From Niebla homalea (Eukaryota > Ascomycota > Lecanoromycetes > Lecanorales > Ramalinaceae): a DNA stretch of 64,000 bases. The first letter of the stretch is position 1; each line of letters begins with the position of its first letter. A program made the translations under genes and the position numbers. Positions 35,508 through 46,950 of the stretch are shown piece after piece. The notes beneath the pieces were generated by a model, which ran no database searches, had not been told where the DNA came from, and saw only the letters and a program-made list of their open reading frames with translations. The stretch spans positions 310,001-374,000 of the forward strand of contig JAHGAU010000011.1 of the NCBI GenBank assembly GCA_019925105.1, given 5' to 3'.

Positions 35508-37588
35508 AAAAAATAAATATATAAATTATATAACGGCTTTTATATTATTATAATATTAATATCCTTTATTTCTTTAAATTTAAATATTAATATTATAACT
35601 TTAATTATTTCCCCGCGTACGTTATATTATATTATCCTTAAAAACGTAAATATATTAAATATTAATATCCGTTAAGCTTTTTTTATTAATTTTTATTTAT
35701 ATAAATAGTCTTTTTTTAAAGTTAAGTATTATTTATTTTAATTTTCTTATTATAATAATAATCCTGGTCGGACGGCCGGCCTTAAAGGTTAATATTATTA
35801 TAAATTTCTTTTTTTTTATATTATTAATTATTACGTTTTATCTTTCCTTATTTAATAAACTTTATTTACGTTTTAAGATTATCTTTAATTATTTTATTAA
35901 TTTAAGTTTATATAAATTATAACGTTAAACTTTAATTATTATCCTAATCTTTTTACGTTAAGTTTCTTTTATTTTTACCGTATATTATAAGTTTTATATT
36001 AAGTAATTATTATTATTATATACCGCGTATTTTAACGCGTTCTTTATTAAGCCTTTTATTATTAAGTTAACGTATTTATACGTATTATACCCTTTAATAT
36101 ATACCGCGTACTTTATATTATTAAGGTACCTTATAATAATATACTTATACCCTTAATACTTAAAATATTAATAATTATCCGCTACTTAATCTTAAGGTCT
36201 TATTAATTTAAAAAATTTACCCTTTATTACCTTTTTATTAAGGATATTATTATATATCCTTATTAACGTTATACTTAAAATAACCGTAAAGTATCTCTTT
36301 ATATAATTAAAGGTATTTAGCCTTTTAATTATAAAAGGGAGATTATAATTAATGATTTTTAATTTAAAATAAAAAACCGTATTTTCCTTTTTTATTTATT
36401 TTAAAGTAACTTCCTTTTCTTTTCCCGTAAATCTTGTTAAGTATATTTTATTTACCGCAATAATAAAGGATTACCTTAATATTTTTACCGTTTTATACCT
36501 TTTTTTACCGGTTTATCCCTTTAATTTTTTTAACTTTTCCTTCGCCTTTAATAAGACTATATTAAAAAGGATATCCCCGCTTTATAATTTATATATTATA
36601 ATAATTTATTTTATTAATAATTCTTTTATTACTTTAAACGCTTTTATTAATTATAACGGGTTTATTTTTACCGTTATATTCCTTTTTTCTTTATTTAATA
36701 ATTATATAATTATTATTTTTACCTTTTTAATATTATTATTTTTTCCCCCGTTTTTACCTTTTTTATTATTAACGTTAATACCGCTTTTATAACTTTTATT
36801 ATTTAATTTATTCCCGCTTTTTTCCTTAAAGCTTTTTCCGTCGCTCCTTTATATTATATATATCCTTTTTATTTCCTTTCGCTTCCGTCCGCCGGCGCTT
36901 TTATTACCGTTTTTTAAACTCCGTATAACCTCTTTAACTCCCTTAAATTTCTCTTTATATTTACGTAAAAGTTTTTTACTCCCCGTAACCCGATTTATAA
37001 TATCGGTTAAGTCTTTAATATAATATCTTTCTATATAATTATAAAAAGGCTTTTTAACGTTTTTACCGTCTTTTCTCTTTTTACTTTTCTTTTACGTATT
37101 TAATAATTATTTTTTTTTATAATTTATTCTTATTTACTTAATATCTCTTTATTTTTACTTAGTTTTCTCCTCGTTTATATATACTTAATAAGGCTTTTTA
37201 TGCCTCCGTTTACCCTTTATCCGTTCCCGTATACCGTTTTTATCCGCTCCGTTTTTTATTTATTATCCTTTATAATAATACCTTTACGTATTATACGCGT
37301 CCCTTTATATATATCTTATTAATTATAAACTCCTTATTTAATTTAAGGCTTTTTTATCTCGTATTTATTATATTATTTATATAATTTATTACTGTTCTTA
37401 TTAACTTAAACCGTTTACCCTTCCTTCCCCTTTATTTTTATTATTATTCCGCTTCCGTTTATCGTATTTAAGGTATTATCCTTACTATTACTTAAGTTAT
37501 ATACGTATATATCGTTTCTGACCTCTAAGGTCCCGTTGTTCGTCGCTATCGTTTAAAGATTATATTTAAACCTTCTTTAACGGATTAT
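35508..37588 (-). mobile_element. LINE-D, part 2 (5' portion)
   Basis: LINE-D resumes after LINE-J with ORF2 5' sequence and ORF1. The ORF1 start is on the complement of 37547-37549 (ATG now ATA), preceded in coding sense by about 39 bases of possible 5' UTR (37550-37588). Net LINE-D length is about 5.8 kb, so it was a full-length copy before LINE-J arrived. Confidence 0.9.
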
Positions 37589-37604
37589 TTTATTTAAATA
37601 TTAT

Positions 37605-38968
37605 AGAAAGTTTAAAATTAATATTTAAGAATAATTAACGATATTTATAAAGTAATCTTTATGCCGGTATTAAAGTTTAAGGTTTTTATATTATTAATTA
37701 AGGTTTTATTAAATTAAATAATTATTTAAGTAAAGTTAAAGAAATATATATATTTAATTACGATAATAAGAAACGGGCGGATCCGTTAGAATCTTAATAA
37801 ACCTTAAGTTAAAAAGAATAAATTAAGGATATTTATCCCTTTTTTATTAAAATGAAATAGGAATAAATTAAAAAGAAAGTTAATTTTACCGGTATCCCGG
37901 AAGTTAATTTAAATATATATAAATTTCCGTTAAACGTAAAAAAGATTAAAATTAAGGGGATTTAAAGAGTAAAAATTATAACGATTATTTTATAAGTTAT
38001 AATAAAGTAAACTAAATATTAATAGAAATATAAAGACTTTATACCTTAAGGTTATTATTATATAATTCTTTACGATAAAAAGATTATTAATAAGTATCTT
38101 TATTATTATAATATTATAAAAAGGGTAATAATATATTAATAGTTTAACTCCGGATAAATAAAAACGGTTTAATTTACTTCCTATTTACTATATATACCGG
38201 AAGTCAGATAAACGTTAAATATAAATATAAATAAAGAAAATAAGATATTATATACGTTTTTATTTCTTATTTTTTATTTATAAAGGTTAAATTAAAACTT
38301 ATAATAAAAGTTAATATTTATAATTATTATTAAATATTATTTATAAAGTAAGGTATCCGGGTATCCGTTAAGTTTATAATATTTACCGGATTATTATTAT
38401 AATTTAACCTTATTATAAAGTTATTAAAGATTTTACGGAGAAGGCCCTTTACCGGTTAAAGAAGAAAAAGAGAAACGGAAACCGGTTATACCAATTATAT
38501 AAACCGGAAAGTATTTTTTATAATTATAAAGATATAATAATAAACGCTTATTAAAAGCCCTTAAAAAAGTTAACGGCGATAATAATATAAAAGGAATATA
38601 TATTAAGCATATAAGTATTAATAAGGATATTAAAGGTATTATATAAAATTAAAATAATATAAATATATAAAGGAATAAAAGAATAATAAGTTTAAAGGTA
38701 ACTTTTATAAAAATATAGTTATAATATTATGGATTTTCTTAAGGCAATTAGAATATAAGAAATATATAAATAGATTATTACTTTTTAAACGGTTATTAAT
38801 ATCCTTTACCTTAAAAGATAAAGGGTAAAGGCCTGGTGGACGCTGGTTTTTGCCTTAACGTTATAAGTATCAGGTTTTTACGGTTATTAATAAGGCTAGA
38901 AGGCCGCGTATTAAGGAACGCCGGAATTAGCTTAACTAGATCCGTAATATGAATCAATCAATCAATCA
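37605..38968 (+). mobile_element. LINE-I, part 2 (ORF2 C-terminus, 3' UTR, tail)
   Basis: LINE-I resumes after LINE-D. The match to the reverse complement of LINE-C (for example CGGGCGGATCCG at 37778, LINE-C 21328) continues through the ORF2 end, whose last stop is at about 38593-38595. It then runs through the 3' UTR to the (AATC)n tail at 38951-38968. The tail is followed by the duplication at 38969-38981. The ORF2 tail here aligns with LINE-L and shows how much more RIP this long copy received. Confidence 0.92.
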
Positions 38969-38981
38969 ATATATTTTAAAT

Positions 38982-39600
38982 TCTTTATTGGAATTTGCTT
39001 ATTATAAATAATTAAAAACCCTTTTTATTTAATCTAATAATATAATTTTTTATTAATTTTATTATAATTAAGTAATTTTTAATTTCTTATTTTGATTTAT
39101 TATTAATAAGATTTAATAATAAATAATTATTTTTGGCCTTAAGTTACTTCCTATACGGTTTAAGTATAAATACGTGAAATATATTATATATCTTATAAAT
39201 GGATAATAGAATTAAGCAGTATACTTAATATTTAATTAATTTAAGAATTATAAACGGGCCGATAAATTTATATAAAAGCTTTTTATTTAATTACTTTTGC
39301 TTAATATTTTTTGTAAATAATATAATTATATTTTCAATTTTATACTTTTAGATTTTATATTTATAGTTATAAAACTTTATTTCCGCTTCCTTAATACATT
39401 ATTAATATTTTATTATATCGTTTTAAACCGTTAATAACTCCTTAAGTTTTTTAATTACGGTTAAGACTTTCATCCTATTTAATTTATTATTAACCCGCTT
39501 TTAAAACATTAAAAGATACCTTATTAAGGCTTCCGATAAAAATTTATTAATTATAATATTATTACTTATAGAATAAATAAAGTTTATAATCTTTAATATT
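38982..39600 (-). pseudogene. gypsy integrase C-terminal side
   Basis: Sequence directly downstream of the integrase core in reading direction. At 39360-39560 the minus strand gives readable charged stretches (VLTVIKKLKELLTV) of the sort found between the integrase core and its C-terminal domain, but no chromodomain or GPY/F motif can be asserted. It joins 26938 once LINE-I is removed. Confidence 0.55.
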
Positions 39601-40330
39601 AAAGCTTAATTATCTTAATTCTTATAATAATATATTTTAAAATAATATTTAAAAGTTTAATTTTACCGTTCCGTTTAACTATTTATTTAAAAATAAAAGG
39701 AAATATTTATATTACGGAGTATATATACCGTGTTATATATTTTAAATTAATAAGAACTTATAAAAAATAAGCCTTAATTAATTATAATATCCTTAAAAGC
39801 CCCATATTCCTAGAATATATATTAAAAAAGAAGTTTAATTAACTCGGAAATAATAATCTTTTTAATTACGGGATATAATCTGGGTTTCTTAATTAAACGA
39901 TTATTTACAATTGAGATTATATTATATACTTAATTTTATTACTTATTAAGTTATAAATCTATAATAAAATCTATAATAATTTCTTAAAAAGGATAGAATA
40001 ATATTAATAAATTATTTAACTTATTATAAGGCTTATATTTAAAAGCTTTAACCCTTTAATAAATATTATATAAATTAACGTATAATTTAATATTTATATT
40101 TATATTTTTTTAAATATAAAATTTATTAAGGATTTCCTTTATACGGTTACTTTTAAAATATCCCGAGGCAGGGTTATTATAATATCGTTTTAATAACTCC
40201 TTTTATACGGCCTTTTTAATAAGGATATATAAGTGCTTATTATATCTTAAAAGATTAATTAAATTAAATATTTATTTATTAATTCTTTTAAATGCTTTAT
40301 TTATAGGTTTAACGCTTTTATAGTTTAAAA
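39601..40330 (-). pseudogene. gypsy integrase (HHCC finger and catalytic core)
   Basis: Integrase inserts the cDNA. On the minus strand, 40130-40240 reads KELLKRYYNNPASGYFKS then NRIKEILNKF, the H-x-x-P-x-(A/S)-G-H-x-G region of the zinc finger with His turned into Tyr. At about 39990-40080 RVKAFKYKPYNKLNNL then FYPF*EIIIDFI matches the C-x-x-C-Q-x-x-K...P-W-x-x-(I/V)-x-x-D-F-I block that carries the first catalytic Asp. At about 39785-39930 come KKPRLYPVIKK and F*EYGAFKDII, the F-x-x-H-G-x-P-x-x-I-(I/V)-S region before the second Asp. The order and spacing are those of Ty3/gypsy integrases. Stops come from Gln and Trp codons. Confidence 0.85.
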
Positions 40331-42071
40331 TAAAAATATTTTTAATTTAAAGTATCTTAATAAATTCCATTATAGATTTAGTTTCGGGATTATATACCGT
40401 TTTATACGTTATTATAATTCGGATAATAATACGTAAAATAAACTATTTATAATAAGTAATCTTAATAATAGGGTTAAGATATTTTTTAACTACGTTATAA
40501 ATATATATAGCCTATATATTTATAATATTACCTTCTTTTAAAGTTTAAGGGTCTTTATACCTCGTATAATATACTGATATTAAATATGTTTTTTTAAATA
40601 ATATCAGTTATTAAGTTTTAAATTATTTCTTTTAAAAGAAAAACGATTATTAACGGTTTATATACGTTATTTCTACGTTTTTATGTTATTTTATTTTAAT
40701 TAATTAAAGCTTATCCGTAGATTTTTAAGATCTTTTAAAATATAAAGTTAACTAAACCTTTTATAATTACTAATTTCTTTTATAACGTAAATAATAACTT
40801 TAATATTAATAAATTAATAAATACGTAATTAAATTATTAATTAAGCGTATCCGCCGGGTTAAAAATACCCGATCAGTATTTAATAATAAAGCTAAATAAA
40901 ATTAACTTTATTATTTATCGTATTTATTTATTATTTAAAATAATAACCTTTATAAAACCTTTTAAGTTATTATAATTAGTTAATACCTTAATTATATAAA
41001 AACTATCCTTAAGGTAATAACGTTATTACTTAAAAGTTACGATAATTATTAATAATTCTTAATTATAAGTTTTATAATTATATTTTATATCCGTTATTTT
41101 ATAAGATTAAAAAACGATAAGTTATTATTATTTATTTTAATATAATTAAGATAAAATATTTATAGAATTAAAGTTAAATATATTTATTTTAACTTTAATT
41201 TATAAGCTCGGGTTAAAGTAACGTAAAATCGGGATATTAAAAAACGCTTTACGTAATTCTTTAAACGCTTATTTTATTATTGAAGGCCATATAAATAAGC
41301 CGTATTTTATACCCTTTATACTCCCTTTTAATAACTCCGTTAAAAAAGGGGTTTTTATAGAATAATAATAAATAAAACGCTTAAAGAAGTTAATAAAACT
41401 AAAGAAGACTTATACGTTATAAAAGGACTTAATTTTAAATTATAATATAATTATATTTATTTTATTTTTATTTATTATTGTGTCTATAATTAATATTATA
41501 AATCCCAGAAATTTTACTTTAATAATAAAAAATTTATATTTCTTAAGACTTATAAAGAATTTAAACTTTTAAAGCCGTTTTAAAACCCATTTTATATACG
41601 TTAAATATTCGTTTTTAGTACGTAAAAAGATTAAGATATTATTTAAATATATAACGTAAAATTTATTAATAATATTGGATAATAACTTATTAATATAAGT
41701 TTAAAAAGTTATTAATACGTTTATTAATTTAAATAATATAATTATATATTTAAAGCAACCATAATATATCCGGAATATAATCTTTTATTCATTATCCGTT
41801 TTAATTTATATATAATAATAAGTATCCTTAAAATTAAGCTTAATAAATTTTTTTGCTTTATAGAGTTAATTAAAAATTTTCTTAATTAAAAATAAAAAGT
41901 AACGATTCTTAATTATTATTTTATCCAGCCCTTAATAATTTACGTAAAGACGTAAACCCCCGTCCTTCTTAAGTATAAAGAGGATCGGTAAACCCATAAG
42001 ACTAATAAAATACCGTATTTACCCCTTCGTTAATACTGTATTTAAATAAGCTTAAAAATTATTAACTCTAT
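40331..42071 (-). pseudogene. gypsy reverse transcriptase and RNase H
   Basis: Reading on the minus strand from 42071: IELI...GLPILFILKKDGGLRLYV at about 41940-42020 is the first RT block (S-P-x-x-F-V-x-K-K-D-G-x-x-R-x-C-V-D-Y), with Cys to Tyr and Asp to Asn. YLNNILIFLRTKNEYL at about 41600-41665 is the catalytic Y-L-D-D box with both Asp codons changed to Asn. AFKELRKAFFNIPILRYF at about 41225-41285 is the RT/RNase H connection, followed near 41170-41220 by the start of RNase H. The upstream RT residues (GPLYNS type) continue at 53720 beyond LINE-F, confirming that the two parts are one gene. Confidence 0.9.
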
Positions 42072-42085
42072 ATTAAATGAATTAT
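42072..42085. repeat. target-site duplication of LINE-F, left copy
   Basis: ATTAAATGAATTAT at 42072-42085 recurs exactly at 53706-53719. The insertion lies inside the gypsy RT gene, a few codons upstream of the first RT block. Confidence 0.92.
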
Positions 42086-45000
42086 TGATTGATTGATTGA
42101 TTTATACTACGGATTTAATTAAGCTAATTCCGGCGTTCCTTAATACTCGGCTATTTAACCTTATTAATAACCGTAAAAAACCCGATATTTATAACGTTAA
42201 GAATAAAAACCGGTATCCACCTAGCTTTTATTTACGTCTTAAGGGCTAAAAGTATTTACGGCCGTTTAAAGAATAAAAATTTATTTATATGTTTTTTCTA
42301 AGAAAACCTATAATATTATAATTAAATCTACTTAAGGGTTATCTTTGGACTTATTGCTTTTTTATTACTTTATAAGTTTATTTAATATTAAAAGTTTAAA
42401 ATTCCGATTATATTATTAAATATCCTTATTAATACATATATTATTATTACTTTATTTATATAACTTTATTAACCAATATAGTATCGTTTTTTATACCACC
42501 TTAATATTTATAGCCTTTTTAGCCCCTTATTGGGTATAATTTTCCCGCCGTTATTTTTTACCCCCGGGTTAACGGTAAGGTTTCTTAATTAAGTCCTTAA
42601 TTACTTTTTTTATTTACTTAATTAAGTTAAACTATAATAATAAGCCCGTAATTATTATAAATTTAACGGCCGCCTTAATACCCTTTTTATCAATAAGTAT
42701 TTAACGATAATTATTAATTTTTACCTTTTTAATTAATTTTAATTTAAGCTCCTTAAATAATAAATAAAAAATTAATATATATATAGCGTTTTACTTTTAT
42801 TATTTATACTTATAGTTAACGTTAATTTAATTACCGGTATATATAGTAAAAAGGAAGTAGGTTAAGCCGTTTTTATTTATCCGGAGTTAAATTATTAACG
42901 TATTATTATTTTTCCTTATAATCTTATAACGCCGGAAATATTTATTAATAATTTTATTATTATTTAATATTAAATATTATTGCCCTTAAGGGATTAATTC
43001 TTTATATTTATATTAACGCTTTATTTATTTCTTTTTAATTTATAAAATAATTACCGTTAACTTTACTTTTATAGTTTTCCTTTTTTCCGCCGTTCTTATT
43101 TTAAATAAAAGTTTATATACTTTTATAATAACTTCTTAAACGTAAATTAAGTTAATTTTTTTTTTAATTTACTTTAATTTGATTTCTATAAAAAGGATAA
43201 GTACCTTTTTTTTATGCTTTTTTATTTAAGGCCTTTTATAGTTCTAATAAATACGTTCGTTTCCTATTAATATAATTAAGTTTATATTTTTTTTAAGCTT
43301 TATTTAAATAACTATTTAATTTAAGGTTAACTTTATTAATAATATAAAGACCTTAAATTCCAGTATTGAGACGGAAGTCATTTTATATATTTTATTTATT
43401 ACTTTTAAATATCGGTTTTAAACCTTTTATAGTTACCGGACGGGCTCTTTTTTATATTTAAACGTACTTTTAAATATATATTAAATAATTGCCGTATACG
43501 TTATTATAGGCTTTATAACCGCTTAATAAACGGTTTTAACCTTCTATAAAATAACTCCTTATATTAATGTTATAAAATAAGTAAGGTTTTTTTCCTATAA
43601 AACTATTTTCTTTTAAATTTTTCTTATATAATCCTTTTAATCTAGTTTTTTATTAACTTATAGGTTAAATACTTTAATATTAACTTCCGGTTTTACCGTT
43701 ATATTATTTAAGTTTATTATAATTATTATATTATATAGCTTTAAGCTTTTTATTATATAAATAAGCTTATATTTATACGGGGTAAATTAAGTTTTATATA
43801 TTTTTACTTATTATAAATAGATTTTATAAGTTTATTTTAACTTTAAATAATTTATATAAATAAACGTATTATAAATAAAAAGGTAAATATCGTTAATAAA
43901 GCTTTTTATTTAAACCTTTTATTTTAACTTTATTAAGTTTTTAATAAACGGGTTATTAAAGAATAAAAATAAGATTAAAAAGATAAATAATTTTTAAAGA
44001 ATCCTTATTATCGTAAACTTTCTTATATTTATTTTTTATTTTAAATTAATTAATAATATTTAATTACTTAAAAAACTTTCTATTTAATTTATAAAAAAAA
44101 ATAAAACCCTTTTTTTCTGTAAATTATATAGTAATTTTTAATAATTTATTTTATTAAATGCCTTTATAATATTTAAGGAAAAAAGACTTATAACGTATTT
44201 CTTCTTATAGTTTTATACCGTATATATATTATTAATTAAGCCTTTAAGAGCCGTCTCCGTTAACCGTCCCCTTTTTACTTTTATTTATTAATTAAAGAAT
44301 AACTTATATCTTTTTACGTAATTACTTAAGATCTTTATAATTACCGTCTTTAAAGCCTTCCTTAATATATAAAGGAGTATTATAAATTTATATGATTTTA
44401 TTTTTAAGTAATTTAACTTAACCGGTTTCTTAAGGATAATCGTTTTAACCTCCTTAAATCTACGGGAATAATATTTTATATTAAGGTAAACTTAAAATAA
44501 ATAAATAAAGACTTTTCCGAATAATAACGTTATTATAAATAGGAACTTATTTAATATATTATTAAATTTAAAAGTTTTATCCTTTTTTAACTTATTAATC
44601 GCCTTAATTATTATTTTTTAAGTTATTACTTTATTTATTATTATTAATTTAAAATATATTATACCGTCAATATTTATTAAATTAACTTCCGGTAATAAAA
44701 GAAAAAACGTTTTTTAAGAGCCTTAATTTTACCGTTAAAGGTATTCATTATTATATCGTCTGGTTTTTTTAAGGGTAAAAACTTAAAAATAAATTTAAGT
44801 TTTTTATTTTATTTTTAATTATATTTTATTAATTTTTAAATATTATAAGGGGAAATTATTAAATTATATATTATAGCCTAAAAATATATTTATTTAATTT
44901 TCCGGATAATTTTTTTTTTTTTTTTTTAAGCTTCCTTTAACCGTTAAAACATTTTTTAATTTTTATATTTAATAATTTATTTTATAAACGCTTTTATTTT

Positions 45001-46950
45001 TATAGTTATTTTTATATATTCTTTATTTTAATAGGTTTTAATTCTTTAAAACGGCTTTATTATTAAGATTATAACATTAATTATTTCGTTTAAAGTTTTT
45101 ATTATCCGTTTTATAAAACGGTTAATTTATTTTTTATTATTAAGCTAAGAAAGCTCTATTAATTAAGATATTATTTTTACCGCTTTTATAAATATTTTAG
45201 CTTCCTTAACTGTTTTTTACGCTTATTTAAATGGTAAAAACAGAATTATATTAACGGATTAATTTAAGGTTATTTATATTAAAATATAATCTGAATTATA
45301 TTTTAAATCCTTTCAAGGTCTATATATTATAATTAAATTAATAATATTTTTTAAGTTAAATATTAAGTTAATTATAATCCTAAGTTTACGGCTTTCTTAT
45401 ATAATAGTTTTTTTTAACGTTAATAACGTAAAATTAAACTATATAATAATTATTAATAATTCCTTAAATTTAATATAATTAATTATATAATTATCCTTAT
45501 TTTATTAAACGTAATAAAGATTAAAGTCCCTTATTAAGAAATATTTATTAAATATAATTATAATATCCTTAAATAGCAAGATTATAAAAAGTTTTTTCTT
45601 ATTAATCGGTAACGGATTATACGTATTATAAATATTTAAATTATTTTTAATATCCTTTTTTTATATAATCCGGAGTATATATAGGTTCTTTCCGTAATAA
45701 ATAACGTTTTAATTATTTATATTTAGCTTTTTATTAATAAAAAAGTACGTCCGCGTTATTTTATTACCCTTAAAAGTTAAATAAAAATTATTTCCCGGGT
45801 TAATTAAAGAGTAAGTATATAAATTATATAATAACTTTTATATCGCTATAATATTAATATCCTTTATTTTTTTGGATTTAAATATTAATATTATAACTTT
45901 AATTATTTCTTTATATACGTTATATTATATTATTTTTAAAAGCATAAATATATTAAATATTAACGTCCGTCGGACTCTTCTTATTAACTTTTATTTATAT
46001 AAACGGTTTCTTTTTAAAGTTAAGCGTTATTTATCCCGGTTTTTTTATTATAATGATAATTCCGGTTAAACGGCCGGTTTTAAAGGTTAATATTACTATA
46101 AACTTCCTTTTCTTTATATTATTAATTATCGCGTTTTACCTTTCCTTATTTAATAAGTTCCGTTTACGTTTTAAGATTATTTTTAATTGTTTTACCGGTT
46201 TAAATTTATATAAATTATAACGTTAAACTTTAACCATTATTTTAATTTTTTTATGTTAAGTTTTTTTCGCTTTTATTATATACTATAAGTTTTACGTTAA
46301 ATAATTATTATTATTATACGTTATATATTTTAATACGTTCTTTATTAAGCTTTTTATTATTAAATTAATATATTTATATATATTATACCCTTCGGTATAT
46401 ATTATATACTTTATATTATTAAGGTATTTCATAATAATATATTTATACCCTTAATATTTAAAGTATTAATAGATATTTACTACCCGGTTTTAAGGTCTTA
46501 TTAATTTAAAAGACTTATTTTTTATTACCTTTTTATTAAGGATATTATTATATATTCTTATTAACGTTATACTTAAAATAACCGTAAAGTATCTTTTTAT
46601 ATAATTAAAGGCGTTTAACCTTTTTATTATAAAGGGGAGATTATAATTAACGATCTTTAACCTAAAGTAGAAAACTATATTCTTTTTTTTTATCCGCTTT
46701 AAAGTAGTTTCCCCTTCCTTCCCCGTAAATTTTATTAAGTATATTCCGTTTATTATAATAATAAAGGATTACTTTAATACCTTTACCGTTTTATACCTTT
46801 TTTATTAACTTATCCTTTCGATTTCTTTAGCCCCTCCCTCGTTTTTAATAAGGTTATATTAAGGAAAATATCCCCGTTTTATAGCTTACGTACCGTAATA
46901 ATTTATTTTATTAATAGTTTTTTATAACCTTAAACGCCTTTATTAATTAT
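42086..46950 (-). mobile_element. LINE-F, part 1 (3' portion)
   Basis: Full-length Tad-like LINE inserted in the gypsy RT gene. The tail complement (ATTG)n is at 42086-42103, followed by the 3' block and then the 3' UTR and ORF2 up to 46950, where LINE-G is inserted. An open frame at 45872-46069 on the plus strand is antisense to ORF2 and not a gene. The rest of LINE-F is at 52726-53705. Confidence 0.93.

Noticed and set aside
42086..42110. The repeated ATTGATTG tracts as microsatellites or CRISPR-like repeats
   Set aside because: Each tract abuts the same LINE 3' block and lies at an insertion border next to a target-site duplication; they are LINE tails.
45872..46069. 65-codon open frame on the plus strand
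   Set aside because: Antisense to ORF2 of LINE-F; the equivalent positions in LINE-D, G and H are interrupted.
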